64,000 nucleotides of DNA from Deferribacteres bacterium (GTDB taxonomy: Bacteria > Chrysiogenota > Deferribacteres > Deferribacterales > Geovibrionaceae), in the NCBI GenBank assembly GCA_023395255.1, contig JAEWZN010000010.1, forward strand, positions 279,030 to 343,029, in the 5' to 3' direction. Every line of letters starts with the position of its first letter. The first letter of the stretch is position 1. A model generated the notes under the pieces. The model did not search any database. It was given only the letters and a program-made list of their open reading frames with translations, and was not told the DNA's origin. Of this stretch, positions 7,922 to 18,311 are shown piece after piece. Position numbers and translations under genes: made by a program.

Positions 7922-8053
7922 TCCTGTTTTCTCCGCAGGTCAATAAATTATTATCCGGCGAACAAAAATACAAGAGGAAAGATTGTTATTTGTTAAAATA
8001 ATAGTTACAATATAGGAATTATTTTTTTTGAATTATTATTTGAAGGTGCATAA

Positions 8054-10798
8054 ATGTCCGCTTTTAAATATAGCGCTTCGCTGCTCAGTTTATTTGCCTC
8101 CCTCTCCACCGCGATGATTTTTTCCGCGGTTGTCATGTATTTTGTGAACGCCAACTCCAAGAACGATTACATAGAACGTGCTGCTCTGCTGGAAAAAAGG
8201 TTTGTGGAAAACAGTCAGGAAGAAGTGAAGAACGAAGTTGAACGGATGATAAAGCGAATGGATGCCATAAGGGAAAACAACATGGAGCGGAAAAAGTCCT
8301 CTGTCGCGCTTAAGGTTTCCTCAGCGGCGGAATATGTCAGTCTGAGCCTCTCCCGCGGCGGTTCATACAGAAGTGCGGACTTCGGCAGGATGATCTCCGC
8401 TTTCAAAGGCGCGGATGATTCAGACCGTTTCTTCATAGTGGCAGAAGACGGAAAAGTAATTTACCACGAAGAGGATAAAAGCTTCATCGGCAGGAACATA
8501 ATGGAGATCCTCAAGGGCGGATCGGAGATGAAAGCAATTCTCTCCGAATTAAGGGACAATGGGGGCGGATTCGGCTCATACATGCTTCAGGATAACTTAT
8601 CCAGCAGCGGCGGCAGAAAGATTGGCTATGTGCAGAAGCTGAAAGACTCCCCTCTGTTTATAGGAAGCTCTTTTACTGTGGAGAGTGCGGAGGAGGAGGC
8701 TAAGGAGAGGGTTAAGAACTCCATCCGCCGTGAGCGCTACGGTAGAGACGGCGTTGGTTACTTCTGGGTAAATACCATGGATTTTCAGGCGGTTGTGCAT
8801 CCTGTCACTCCTGAGCTTGAAGGGAAAAATCTGAAAAATATGCGCTCAAGGGACGGGCAGTACATTTTTCAGGAAATAGATAAAATAGTGAAGAGCGGCG
8901 GCGGATTTGTGGAATACTTCTGGCCAAGGCCGGACACAGTGATCCCTGAACGGAAAATGACCTATGTCACAGAGTACAAGCCGTGGGGCTGGGTTATAGG
9001 CACAGGTTTTTATTTCAGCGACCTCGAAAAACAGCTTGAAGAGGAGCGCCAGCTTATAGAAAAGCTTGTTAAGGCTGACCTGGCAGAGGTTAAGAGGGTG
9101 ATTTCATATCTCTTCATAGCGGTGATAATCTCCGGCATATTGATTTACAGGATGATCCGCAGGCTTGAAAGAAAGCAGGAGGGGCACAGGAACCTCCTTG
9201 AACAGTACAAATCTATTCTTGATAAAAGCTCGGTGGTAACAATAACCGATGAGTTCGGCGTTATGACATATGTTAATGATAAATTCTGCGAAATAAGCGG
9301 CTACAGCAGGGATGAGCTGATCGGCAACAGGCATAACATAATCAAACACCCCACAACACCCATAGAAAACTTCAAGGATCTCTGGGGAACAATAACCAAG
9401 GGCAGGGTGTGGAAAGGTGTACTGAGAAACAGAAGAAAAGACGGGGAAAGCTTTTACATAAGCGCGACAATAGCGCCCATCCTTAACGAATCAGGCGAAG
9501 TTATCGAATATATCGCCTGCGCCAATGACATTACCGAGCTTGTGGAAAACCGCAACAGGATTGAGGAGCTTTTCAACAGCGACAGCCTTACGGGGCTGGG
9601 AAGCAGGGTCAAACTTATAAACGATGCCGAACCGATCGAATACCCTGTGCTTGCCATTCTGGATATAAGGGGCTTCAAACAGATAAACGAGTTTTTCGGC
9701 AACCATTTTGCCGACCGTATCCTGATAGAAACCGCCAGAGAGTTTGTGGCTTGCCCGGCGCTTTCCGGCTACTCTGTTTACAGGCTGCACTCAGACAAGT
9801 TCGGAATACTGGCCGACAATGCGGATATACTCGTGTTTAAGGAGAAGATAGCCTCCGCCATGCGCAGGGTGGGTTCCATTCTTCAGGAACGCCACGGTGA
9901 GGATAAGATGATTTACTTCACTGCGGGGATAGCCGCGGATAAGGATAATCTTCTGGCGTATGCTGACATGGCACTGAACGGAGCAAAAAAGCTCAAACAG
10001 GATATTCTTGTTTATTCTCAGGCTGATAACAGGATCATTGCCGATTTTGAGGAAAACCTTGAGATAATCCGAAAGGTTTCTGATGCGCTGAAAAATGACC
10101 GAGTAACAGCCTATTATCAGCCGATAATAGACCTTAAGAGCGGGGACAGTGAAAAGTATGAATGCCTTATGAGGATAATTGACGAGAACGGAGATGTGAT
10201 AAGCCCTGCGAAGTTTCTTGACATATCCAAGAAAACCAATATGTACCCAAGGCTTACAGCCCGCGTGATAGAAAAGTCCGTTGCTGTGTTCAAGAACCTG
10301 CCGTACCAGTTTTCCATAAATCTGTCCGTTGAGGATATTTTCGACCGCGATACCATGGACTATCTCTTCACTGTGGCAAAAAACAACGGCGTGCTGGGTA
10401 GACTTGTTATTGAGATTGTTGAGTCTCAGGAGCTTGTAAATATAGATGAAACAAACAGAATATTCGAAAAATTCAAATCAGGCGGGGCGAAGATCTCCAT
10501 AGATGACTTCGGTGCGGGCTTTTCAAACTTTGACTATCTCATGAACATCCGGGCGGATTACCTTAAGATAGATGCATCAATAGTTAAGAGAGTTGAGGAG
10601 GATGAAGCTTCCAGAGAGATAATAGCCTCCATAGTTTCTCTTGCCAGACATTCCGGCATGAAGACTGTTGCGGAGTTTATTTTCAACGAGACAATAGCCC
10701 GTGAAATAACGCTTCTCGGTGTGGATTACGGTCAGGGATATTTTTACGGCAAGCCGGAGGAAAAGCCTGTTTTTATCTCGCAACCACCTGTTGTATAA
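8054..10798 (+). CDS. Cache-PAS-GGDEF-EAL c-di-GMP signalling protein
   Basis: A 914-residue inner-membrane protein. Helix 1 (about 10-32) and helix 2 (about 350-370) bracket a periplasmic Cache sensor (YFWVNTMDFQAVVHP ... WGWVIGTGFY). A PAS domain follows (about 385-500). The GGDEF domain (about 508-665) is degenerate: the active-site motif reads HSDKF near residue 580, so cyclase activity is unlikely. The EAL domain (about 680-905) keeps DDFGAGFSN and most metal ligands, although EAL itself reads ECL. The likely role is c-di-GMP degradation gated by a small periplasmic ligand and PAS input. AAGGTG precedes ATG 8054. Confidence 0.93.
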   Translation: MSAFKYSASLLSLFASLSTAMIFSAVVMYFVNANSKNDYIERAALLEKRFVENSQEEVKNEVERMIKRMDAIRENNMERKKSSVALKVSSAAEYVSLSLSRGGSYRSADFGRMISAFKGADDSDRFFIVAEDGKVIYHEEDKSFIGRNIMEILKGGSEMKAILSELRDNGGGFGSYMLQDNLSSSGGRKIGYVQKLKDSPLFIGSSFTVESAEEEAKERVKNSIRRERYGRDGVGYFWVNTMDFQAVVHPVTPELEGKNLKNMRSRDGQYIFQEIDKIVKSGGGFVEYFWPRPDTVIPERKMTYVTEYKPWGWVIGTGFYFSDLEKQLEEERQLIEKLVKADLAEVKRVISYLFIAVIISGILIYRMIRRLERKQEGHRNLLEQYKSILDKSSVVTITDEFGVMTYVNDKFCEISGYSRDELIGNRHNIIKHPTTPIENFKDLWGTITKGRVWKGVLRNRRKDGESFYISATIAPILNESGEVIEYIACANDITELVENRNRIEELFNSDSLTGLGSRVKLINDAEPIEYPVLAILDIRGFKQINEFFGNHFADRILIETAREFVACPALSGYSVYRLHSDKFGILADNADILVFKEKIASAMRRVGSILQERHGEDKMIYFTAGIAADKDNLLAYADMALNGAKKLKQDILVYSQADNRIIADFEENLEIIRKVSDALKNDRVTAYYQPIIDLKSGDSEKYECLMRIIDENGDVISPAKFLDISKKTNMYPRLTARVIEKSVAVFKNLPYQFSINLSVEDIFDRDTMDYLFTVAKNNGVLGRLVIEIVESQELVNIDETNRIFEKFKSGGAKISIDDFGAGFSNFDYLMNIRADYLKIDASIVKRVEEDEASREIIASIVSLARHSGMKTVAEFIFNETIAREITLLGVDYGQGYFYGKPEEKPVFISQPPVV

Positions 10799-10904
10799 CG
10801 GATTTGAAAAACATTAAAAATTTTCTCAGAATAAAGATTGTGTTCGTTTTCGTCTTGTTGTAAAACTGATTATTATCAAATTCAATACTGGACAGGGAAT
10901 ATCC

Positions 10905-11330
10905 ATGATTAAAAAGGGGAACGGTTTTATCACTGGAATAGAGTTTATGGATCAGCAGCACAGCTTTTTTGTCGCCGCCATGAACCGTCTGCTTGAAGCC
11001 ATGAAAAACGGCGAGGGCAAGGAAGAAATCCGTAAAACCATGCGTTTTATTGAGCTTCATATACTCAAATATCTTCCGAGGGAAGAGGAGTTCATGCGCG
11101 AAAACAACTATCACGACATGGAGTTCCACATCATTCAGCACAAAAAATTCAAGTCCGATTTTGAGGAGATAAAAGACATCTACTTCTCAAAAGGCTACTC
11201 TGTCTCCCTTCCTTTGACTCTTCAGAGAAAAATGCAGGACTGGCTTGCGCACCACATAAGCAAGACTGACAGTATTCTGGGGGATTATGTCAATTCCGTT
11301 AACAGAGCAGGCGGAGGAACCGCAGGCTGA
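10905..11330 (+). CDS. Bacteriohemerythrin-like protein
   Basis: A 141-residue four-helix protein of the hemerythrin family, which binds O2 (or senses it) at a di-iron centre. Visible ligands are H19 (DQQH), E60 or E61, H75 and H79 (HIIQH), H117 and D122 (HISKTD). The HxxxE ligand pair is unusual: the residue four before E60 is Tyr56, with His52 one turn earlier. Iron geometry may therefore differ or the site may be altered. It follows the c-di-GMP protein by about 105 bases on the same strand. Single-domain bacterial hemerythrins often store or deliver O2 in microaerophiles. Confidence 0.88.
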   Translation: MIKKGNGFITGIEFMDQQHSFFVAAMNRLLEAMKNGEGKEEIRKTMRFIELHILKYLPREEEFMRENNYHDMEFHIIQHKKFKSDFEEIKDIYFSKGYSVSLPLTLQRKMQDWLAHHISKTDSILGDYVNSVNRAGGGTAG

Positions 11331-11341
11331 TATAATAACAG

Positions 11342-11366
11342 CGCGCCCACCGGGTTCGCGGGCGCG
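11342..11366 (-). terminator. GC hairpin between convergent genes
   Basis: CGCGCCC pairs with GGGCGCG around a short loop between the hemerythrin stop and the FmdB-like stop. On the minus strand TGTTATTAT follows. It is a plausible shared terminator, although the T-run is weak. Confidence 0.4.
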
Positions 11367-11378
11367 GCTCTGATCTTT

Positions 11379-11630
11379 CTATTTACCCGCTGCGGCAGGG
11401 CAGGAGGCGCACTTAGGCGAAGCTGAATCTGCTGATGCGCATGACGGACTTTTTGAATACCCCTGATCATGCCATCCGCCGCCTTTAAGCTGAAAACCGC
11501 TCACGGACATGATCCTTTCCGCCTCACCTTTACAGGCAGGGCATTCCTTTACTTTCTCAACGCTTGTGATGCTTTCCATCATCTCTGTAACTTTTCCGCA
11601 TGACTTGCATCTGTACTCGTAAATAGGCAT
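11379..11630 (-). CDS. FmdB-family zinc-ribbon protein
   Basis: An 83-residue protein starting MPIYEYRCKSCGKVTEM with a second CPAC pair about 20 residues later, the FmdB/CxxC_CxxC regulatory-type zinc ribbon. The tail is Ser/Ala/Cys-rich (CASADSASPKCASCP) and carries three further Cys. ATG 11630 is preceded by AAGGTGA, so I trimmed the longer upstream frame. The biochemical role of the family is unclear; links with formamidase/methylamidase regulation are historical. Confidence 0.85.
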   Translation of the reverse strand: MPIYEYRCKSCGKVTEMMESITSVEKVKECPACKGEAERIMSVSGFQLKGGGWHDQGYSKSPSCASADSASPKCASCPAAAGK

Positions 11631-11792
11631 TTCTGTCACCTTCACAAAAGTTTCAGGGCACTTTTCAGCGCCCGGATTTTTATTCTTCCGAAACAAAATG
11701 AATATTACCGTATGATGAAAAAATCAAGCTTTTATCTCCGGAAATACTAATTATTCATTGTACAGACGCTAAAAAAATATAGAATAACTTTC

Positions 11793-13766
11793 ATGGGTTT
11801 TAAACTTAATTCCGATTATCTTCCGGCGGGAGATCAGCCCGCCGCCATAGACCAGCTTACTGAGAACTTCCGCGACGGTGCGGATGCTCAGGTTCTTCTG
11901 GGTGTTACCGGTTCCGGCAAGACGTACACAATGGCCAATGTTATCCAGCGTCTTAATGTTCCAGCGCTGATAATAGCACACAATAAGACTCTGGCGGCAC
12001 AGCTTTACGGCGAGTTTAAGAAATTTTTCCCCGAAAACGCCGTTGAGTATTTTGTCAGTTATTACGACTATTACCAGCCGGAAGCCTATGTCCCCTCCAG
12101 TGATACATACATCGAGAAGGATTCCTCAATCAATGAGGAGATAGACAAGCTCCGCCACTCCGCCACAAGAAGCCTGCTTGAAAGGCGCGATGTAATAATC
12201 GTCGCCAGTGTTTCCTGCATATACGGTCTCGGTTCGCCGGAGGCCTACAGCGGGATGCTTGTTGTTCTTGAAACAGGCGAGCCCGCCGACATGGAAGATG
12301 TGCTGGAGAAGCTTGTGGAGATCCAGTACGAGCGCAATGACTATGACTTCCACAGGGGAACATACCGCCTTAAGGGGGACACCCTAGAGGTTTTCCCCGC
12401 CCATGAGGACTCGGTGGCTTACCGCATAGAGTTTTTCGGGGATGAGGTGGACAGGCTCTCTGAGTTTGATCCCGTTACCGGAAAAACCATAAGGGAGCGC
12501 CCGAAGCTTGCCGTTTATCCCGCCACGCATTATGTGACCCATAAAATAACGAGGGAAGATGCGGTAAAGAACATAAGAAACGAACTTCTGGAGCGCTGTC
12601 GTTTTCTTGAAGAGAACAACCGCCTCCTTGAAGCGCAGAGGCTTACCCAGCGCACTATGTATGACATAGAGATGATAATGGAGACGGGCTACTGCAACGG
12701 CATAGAGAACTATTCCCGTTTTTTTGAAGGGCGCACAACCGGCGAGGCTCCGCCGACTCTGCTGAGCTATCTGCCGAAGGATGCCCTTGTCATCATAGAC
12801 GAATCGCATATAACCGTTCCGCAGATACGCGGCATGTACAACGGCGACAGATCGCGCAAGACCACCCTGGTGGAGTTCGGCTTCCGCCTTCCTGCTGCTC
12901 TGGACAACCGTCCGCTTAAGTTTGAAGAGTTCCGCAGTGCGGTAAACCGTGTCATGTACGTGAGCGCCACTCCGGCGGACTATGAACTTAATGATTCAAA
13001 AGGGATAGTTGCGGAGCAGATAATCCGCCCCACAGGGCTCATCGACCCTGTGATTGAGCTTCGCTCCGCCAAAACACAGGTGGACGACCTTCTGGCGGAG
13101 ATTCAGAAGATAACCGCTAACGGTGAGCGTGTGCTTGTCACCACCCTGACGAAGCGTATGGCCGAAGAGCTCACGAAATATTATCAGGAAGTAGGAGTCC
13201 GTGTGGAATACCTGCACTCCGAGATAGACACTCTGGAGAGGATCAAGATTATCCGCAACCTTCGTCTGGGCAAGTTTGATGTTCTGGTGGGAATAAACCT
13301 GCTGAGAGAAGGGCTTGACATACCGGAGGTAAGCCTAGTGGCAGTACTTGATGCGGACAGGGAAGGCTTTCTGCGTTCCGAGCGCTCCCTGATACAGACC
13401 ATAGGCCGTGCCGCAAGAAACGTGAACGGCAGAGCTATCTTCTATGCGGACAGGATAACCCCCAGCATGCAGTCCGCCATGGAGGAGACCGAACGCAGAA
13501 GGCAGAAGCAGCTTGCCTATAACGAGGAGCACGGCATAACCCCCGAAACCATACGGAACGAAATCTCCGATATAATGGAAAGCATCTACGAAAAAGACTA
13601 CGTAACTGTTGATCTGCCTGATGAGGATGGTATAAGATTGACGGGCAATAAAGAGAAAGACATAGCCGAACTTAAGAAAAAAATGCAGGAATACGCAGAG
13701 GCATTGGAGTTTGAAAAAGCGGCTAAGCTCCGCGACATGCTCTTTGAGTACAGTGTGAAAAAATGA
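11793..13766 (+). CDS. uvrB: UvrABC excinuclease subunit B
   Basis: A full-length (657-residue) UvrB helicase-like DNA damage verifier. Walker [11 protein letters not shown] is near residue 40, the damage-probing beta-hairpin region [12 protein letters not shown] near 90-100, DESH near 335, and helicase motifs V-VI ([20 protein letters not shown]) near 500-545. The C-terminal UVR domain (about 620-655) contacts UvrC. UvrB loads at lesions delivered by UvrA and recruits UvrC for incision. It overlaps the PBP1A gene by 4 bases, implying translational coupling. Confidence 0.98.
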   Translation: MGFKLNSDYLPAGDQPAAIDQLTENFRDGADAQVLLGVTGSGKTYTMANVIQRLNVPALIIAHNKTLAAQLYGEFKKFFPENAVEYFVSYYDYYQPEAYVPSSDTYIEKDSSINEEIDKLRHSATRSLLERRDVIIVASVSCIYGLGSPEAYSGMLVVLETGEPADMEDVLEKLVEIQYERNDYDFHRGTYRLKGDTLEVFPAHEDSVAYRIEFFGDEVDRLSEFDPVTGKTIRERPKLAVYPATHYVTHKITREDAVKNIRNELLERCRFLEENNRLLEAQRLTQRTMYDIEMIMETGYCNGIENYSRFFEGRTTGEAPPTLLSYLPKDALVIIDESHITVPQIRGMYNGDRSRKTTLVEFGFRLPAALDNRPLKFEEFRSAVNRVMYVSATPADYELNDSKGIVAEQIIRPTGLIDPVIELRSAKTQVDDLLAEIQKITANGERVLVTTLTKRMAEELTKYYQEVGVRVEYLHSEIDTLERIKIIRNLRLGKFDVLVGINLLREGLDIPEVSLVAVLDADREGFLRSERSLIQTIGRAARNVNGRAIFYADRITPSMQSAMEETERRRQKQLAYNEEHGITPETIRNEISDIMESIYEKDYVTVDLPDEDGIRLTGNKEKDIAELKKKMQEYAEALEFEKAAKLRDMLFEYSVKK

Positions 13767-16054
13767 TAGAGACAATAAGACAGTTTATAAGAAACACTAA
13801 GCCTTTGTACCTTATCATAGGCGCGGCGCTTTTTATTATGCTTTTCACCTTCGGCAGCGTTCTGGGTTATATATACATACTCAGCCGTCAGCTTCCGTCC
13901 GTTGAACAGCTTAAGGATTTTCAGTACGACAGACCCACAATAATATATGACCGCAACGGCGACCCCATCGCAGAACTGGGTACGGAAAGACGTTATCCCA
14001 TATCCATAAAGGAAATGCCGGACTACATGTGGCAGGCAGTTGTTGCAGTTGAGGATGCCAGATTCTTCGAGCACGGCGGCGTGGATATGATGGGTATTAT
14101 GCGTGCCTTTGTATCCAACGTGAAGGCAGGAAGGGTTGTTGAAGGGGGCAGTACGCTTACCCAGCAGCTTGTGAAGATAATCTATCTCACTCCTGAGAAA
14201 AAGCTTAAGCGTAAAATAAAAGAGGCAATCCTCGCCTACCGTCTTGATAACTTCCTTGAAAAGGAGGAGATACTGGAAATGTATCTCAATCAGGTGTATT
14301 TCGGCAGGGGTGCATACGGCGTTGAGGCCGCAGCCGCGAACTACTTCGGCAAAAAAGCTTCCGAGCTCACTCTGGCCGAGGCGGCCATGATAGCCGGAAT
14401 ACCCAAAGCACCGGGAATTTACGCTCCGCATATCAGCATGGAAAAGGCAGTGAGCCGCAGAAACCATGTTCTCTACAGGCTTTTTGAAACGGGCTACGTA
14501 ACAGAGGATGTTTACAGAAAAGCCGCAGATGAAAAGGTCAGAATAATAGACAAGATAAAGCCGAAAAACTCATATGCCGGTTATTTTACTGACATGGTTG
14601 TGAAATTCATCAAGGACGAGCTTAAAGACGAGGAGCCTGAAAACGGCGGTTACAGGGTTTACACAACTCTGGATCTCGATTTGCAGAAAAATGCCGAAAC
14701 AGCCATCAAAAGCAATATTCTCCGTCTTAATAAAGAGCTTGGCTACTCCGGCGACATAGCTCTGTTTGAAGAAAAGAGCGGTGAAAGCACAGATGAGCGT
14801 AAGGCAAGGCTTGATGAAATCCTTAAAGAGGAGAGGCCGTATATCCTTTCCATGGGCTTTCAGCGTGCCCTTGTGACCAAGGTTGAGAAAAATCAGGCGG
14901 AAATACTTCTGGCTGACCGTTCAAAAGGCATTCTCCGCCTCAATGACAATAAGTGGGCAAGACCCAGAGGCGGAAGTTATTCGCGCCTTACGGATTTCGC
15001 CACTATCATAAAGAAGAACTCAGTAATCTTTGTTTCTGAAGTGAACAAGGGGAACGGTTACTACGAAATAGAGACCGACCCTGATCTGGAAAGTGCGCTG
15101 ATCTCAATCGAGCCGGACACAGGGGCGATCCTCGCTGTCACAGGCGGGTTTGAATATTCAAAATCCATGTTCAACAGGGCCGTTCAGGCGAAACGTCAGG
15201 TGGGCAGTCTCTTCAAGCCCATAGTCTATTCCGCCGCACTTGAGAACGGCTATAACGTAATGACGGAAACCTATGATGCTCCTGTGGTAAAGCCCATGGA
15301 GGAAGAGGGTGAGTACTGGAAGCCCGAAAACTACTCCGGCAGATTTTACGGCCTGACCACACTTAAGGAAGCGCTCACACAGTCCAGAAACGTTGTGACA
15401 ATCAAAATAGCCGAGAAAATAGGCATAGGTACAATACTTTCATACGCTAAAAAATTCGGAATGACGGAACACCTCGCGAGGGATCTTTCCATCAGCATAG
15501 GCTCCGGCTCCGCTCCGCTCATTGAAATGGTTTACGCATTCAGCGTTTTTCCCAACCTCGGCTACAGGGTTCAGCCTTACTATGTGACAAAAATAGAGGA
15601 CGGCAGGGGAAAGCTGATCAGGGAATATAAACCCTCAGGCAAAACAGACGTTATCAAGCCGGAAACAGCGCAGATAATGACAGAGATTATGGAAAATGTC
15701 GTGGAGCAGGGTACAGGCAAAAGGGCACGCATCCTCCACAGACCCACAGGCGGCAAAACAGGCACTACCAACGATTTTAAGGATGCGTGGTTTGTGGGCT
15801 ATCTTCCCAATGTTGTGAGCGGTGTATGGATCGGGTTTGACGATTTCAAAGCCATAGGCCACTCAATGGCAGGAGCCAGCGCAGCTTTGCCCGCGTGGGT
15901 GGACTACATGAACAGATCACTGCGTCAGTTTCCTTATGCCGTTTTCCCTGCTGCGGATAACGTTATGTATTACAAAGTCGATACAGGAACCCATAAAATC
16001 ACGGACAGCTACGCCACGGATTTCAGCTTCGAGCCATACGACGTGACAGAGTGA
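13763..16054 (+). CDS. Bifunctional penicillin-binding protein 1A
   Basis: A 763-residue class A PBP that polymerises and cross-links peptidoglycan in the periplasm. A short cytosolic start and one membrane anchor (about 15-38) precede the GT51 transglycosylase ([30 protein letters not shown], about 60-240). A central OB-like insert follows. The transpeptidase has the SLFK nucleophile motif near residue 482, SRN near 545 and KTGTT near 665. It overlaps uvrB upstream and the histidine kinase gene downstream, so all three are probably one transcript. Such a uvrB-PBP1A pair is not a standard functional unit. Confidence 0.96.
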   Translation: MIETIRQFIRNTKPLYLIIGAALFIMLFTFGSVLGYIYILSRQLPSVEQLKDFQYDRPTIIYDRNGDPIAELGTERRYPISIKEMPDYMWQAVVAVEDARFFEHGGVDMMGIMRAFVSNVKAGRVVEGGSTLTQQLVKIIYLTPEKKLKRKIKEAILAYRLDNFLEKEEILEMYLNQVYFGRGAYGVEAAAANYFGKKASELTLAEAAMIAGIPKAPGIYAPHISMEKAVSRRNHVLYRLFETGYVTEDVYRKAADEKVRIIDKIKPKNSYAGYFTDMVVKFIKDELKDEEPENGGYRVYTTLDLDLQKNAETAIKSNILRLNKELGYSGDIALFEEKSGESTDERKARLDEILKEERPYILSMGFQRALVTKVEKNQAEILLADRSKGILRLNDNKWARPRGGSYSRLTDFATIIKKNSVIFVSEVNKGNGYYEIETDPDLESALISIEPDTGAILAVTGGFEYSKSMFNRAVQAKRQVGSLFKPIVYSAALENGYNVMTETYDAPVVKPMEEEGEYWKPENYSGRFYGLTTLKEALTQSRNVVTIKIAEKIGIGTILSYAKKFGMTEHLARDLSISIGSGSAPLIEMVYAFSVFPNLGYRVQPYYVTKIEDGRGKLIREYKPSGKTDVIKPETAQIMTEIMENVVEQGTGKRARILHRPTGGKTGTTNDFKDAWFVGYLPNVVSGVWIGFDDFKAIGHSMAGASAALPAWVDYMNRSLRQFPYAVFPAADNVMYYKVDTGTHKITDSYATDFSFEPYDVTE

Positions 16055-17025
16055 TGACTCCCCACAAAAAATTCGAGGATGTGCCTTTCGCTTTCTTTTC
16101 TGTTTCAAGGGAGGGGAAAGTGAAATCAGCGAATTTTCAGGCGGAACTGCTCATGGATGAGATGTCCGCCTTCGGCATACGCAGGTTCGGTGAGTTCCTT
16201 CTGGGCAAAATAAACGGGGATAACCTTGTTTTCAAAACTCCAAGAGGAACTTACGGGATAAAAGTGATCTCCTCCCGCAAGGATTACGAATTTTTTGTGA
16301 TAGCCCTCGATGAGTTCAACCAGCCCCTTGGGGATATTATGGATATATCCTCACTTCAGCATGAGATAAAAAACCCCCTGACAGTCATAGACGGCACAGC
16401 GCAGATCATAGCCGCCAAGGCGAAGAATGAGTACATCGAGAAATGCGCAGGGATCATACAGAAAGAGAGCGGCAGGATAAAATCTATCCTCGGCAACATA
16501 CACATACTTAGCGAAATGACTGTGAAGTTTGATGAAATAGATGTTGAAAGCTTCATAAGCGAACTGAGGGACGGAATAAAAATTGTTTACTCCCGCATAG
16601 AGCTCCGCTTCCGTGTTCTGCGCAACCTGAGAACAATCAGGGCTGACAGGGAAAAGCTGTTCATGGCATTGTCCAATATACTCAAAAACGCCTGCGAGGC
16701 GCAGTCGGAAGGGGATATTGAGGTGGAGATCTCCATCGACCCAACCATAAAGTATATGGACAAGGAGATGGATAAGGCCTGTTCCATGCTCCGCATAGTT
16801 ATCTCCGACTCCGGCCCCGGAATGGAAGAGCAGGTGCTGGAGAGGCTGTTCACCCCGTTTTTCACCACGAAGAACAAGGGTACAGGTCTTGGGCTCATAA
16901 TAGCCAGAGAAGCCATAGATAAGCACCACGGGCGCATAGAGGTGAACTCCGTGAAAGGGAAAGGGACGGACTTTATTGTCTACATCCCCTCGCGCATGCA
17001 CCCTGACAGCGAAAAAAGCGGCTAG
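16054..17025 (+). CDS. Soluble NtrB-type sensor histidine kinase
   Basis: About 323 residues with no membrane helix. An N-terminal PAS-like part (1-95) is followed by a HisKA dimerisation helix (SLQHEIKNPLTVIDG, phospho-acceptor His near 104) and a HATPase_c domain with N box (NILKNACEA), DSGPGM and GTGLGL. It resembles NtrB-like kinases that control sigma-54 or other regulators. The start is ambiguous: GTG 16051 and ATG 16054 adjoin, both overlapping the PBP1A stop codon. No response regulator is adjacent, so the partner is elsewhere. Coupling with PBP1A might link sensing to envelope state (inference). Confidence 0.9.
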   Translation: MTPHKKFEDVPFAFFSVSREGKVKSANFQAELLMDEMSAFGIRRFGEFLLGKINGDNLVFKTPRGTYGIKVISSRKDYEFFVIALDEFNQPLGDIMDISSLQHEIKNPLTVIDGTAQIIAAKAKNEYIEKCAGIIQKESGRIKSILGNIHILSEMTVKFDEIDVESFISELRDGIKIVYSRIELRFRVLRNLRTIRADREKLFMALSNILKNACEAQSEGDIEVEISIDPTIKYMDKEMDKACSMLRIVISDSGPGMEEQVLERLFTPFFTTKNKGTGLGLIIAREAIDKHHGRIEVNSVKGKGTDFIVYIPSRMHPDSEKSG

Positions 17026-18284
17026 AGCATATCACGCAGTGCGGCTATTATGCCGTCCGGTTTAAGCACAAGCAGCATCTCCTTCTGGCCTGATTTCGGG
17101 TCAGGCTTCACTATACAGTCAGTATATTTTGAATTTTCAAGTATGTGCTCGCTCCTGTCCACTCTTGAGTTGGGGACTTCGGGTATCTCTCCCAGAGCGT
17201 CAACCACAAGGCCGAACCTATCTTTTCCTGTGGTGAGTATTATTATCTGAGTTTCAGAATCCATTTCCTTTTCAGGCATTTCAAGAAGTGAGCGTATGTC
17301 CACTACAAGGAGCGGAACATCCTGATAGATTATGCGCCCCTTGACAAAGCGCCTGTTGCCGGGAACATGGGTCAGCCCGTCCGGGTCAATTGCTTCCACA
17401 ACATGCTTAACATCGACCCCCAGCCATTTTGTGCCTATGAAAAAGGTTGCCGCCTCAAGGCAGTCCATGCCTGTTTTGTCGCTGGAAACCTGTATGTTCA
17501 TATCGCGCCTGCGCACCTTAACACCTGCTGTGTCGGATATTTTGGCAAGGGGCATGAACACAAGGCCTATAACGTCATTCACGTAGCCGTCTTCCGTTTT
17601 GTACTCCCTGTAGCCTGATGAGGTGTGCGCACCGACTGCGTAGCAATAACCGTTGTACTCAACAATTTTTGATGTCCCCTCACCGGCGGGAAGGCTGAAA
17701 AGCTCCTTATCCGTGTATATTATGTCACCGGGTTTGAGTTCCGGGTCTGTGGAGCTGATGACCATCCTCTGCCTGTCGGCAAATACGCCGAAACAGCCCT
17801 CCGGTATGCGCCCCTTTTCATCTCTGGGCAGGGAATCGTTCAGCATTCCCCTGAACTGAGGCTCGCTGTCAAATACTATGCCTATTCCGCCTACCGTCTT
17901 CCTGCCGTTTTCCGGTGCGAGTATCGCCGCTCCGTAGATGTAGGTATGTCTGTTAGAGTAGAGCTCGGTGACTGAAAACGGGGAGACTGTGTACTTCTGG
18001 CTGTCTTTCAGTGCCAGAGTCTGCCTTGCCCATTCCTTTGTGAGCACTGTGCCCACTAGGTATTCATCCGCCTGATTTGAGACAGCGGTTATTTTTCCTG
18101 TTCCGTCATAGACGAAGAGGTTTGAGTAAACAGTGTAAAGTCCGTTGATGTATGAAAGTATGGAGGCTATCTTTGCCCGATCCTCTGAATTAGGGGAGGG
18201 CGTGGCAGAGAGGATGCGGCGGAATGCTGAGGTCAGCGCCCACCAGCGGCAGTCATTGGCGCGCTCATAAAGGTTCCTGTCCAT
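17022..18284 (-). CDS. Cache-CheW chemotaxis protein, C-terminal half after an in-frame TAG
   Basis: The open frame carries a Cache-like sensor (LFVYDGTGKITAVSN, later GCFGVFADRQRMVISSTD) and ends in a CheW domain (about residues 270-420: CLEAATFFIGTKWLGVDV ... QIIILTTGKDRFGLVVDAL). The sequence just before its first ATG, back to the TAG at 18312-18314, is in the same frame and coding-like (FWAALAADIM). This is therefore the second half of the 18312-19622 gene rather than an independent gene. ATG 18284 has no good ribosome binding site. CheW domains couple receptors to the CheA kinase, so the intact protein would be a soluble receptor-like adaptor. Confidence 0.8.
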   Translation of the reverse strand: MDRNLYERANDCRWWALTSAFRRILSATPSPNSEDRAKIASILSYINGLYTVYSNLFVYDGTGKITAVSNQADEYLVGTVLTKEWARQTLALKDSQKYTVSPFSVTELYSNRHTYIYGAAILAPENGRKTVGGIGIVFDSEPQFRGMLNDSLPRDEKGRIPEGCFGVFADRQRMVISSTDPELKPGDIIYTDKELFSLPAGEGTSKIVEYNGYCYAVGAHTSSGYREYKTEDGYVNDVIGLVFMPLAKISDTAGVKVRRRDMNIQVSSDKTGMDCLEAATFFIGTKWLGVDVKHVVEAIDPDGLTHVPGNRRFVKGRIIYQDVPLLVVDIRSLLEMPEKEMDSETQIIILTTGKDRFGLVVDALGEIPEVPNSRVDRSEHILENSKYTDCIVKPDPKSGQKEMLLVLKPDGIIAALRDML

Positions 18285-18311
18285 TATGTCCGCCGCCAGA
18301 GCCGCCCAGAA

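Noticed and set aside
13598..14467. 289-codon minus-strand frame across uvrB/PBP1A
   Set aside because: Antisense shadow of two well-recognised genes; Cys/Tyr/His-rich composition typical of such shadows.
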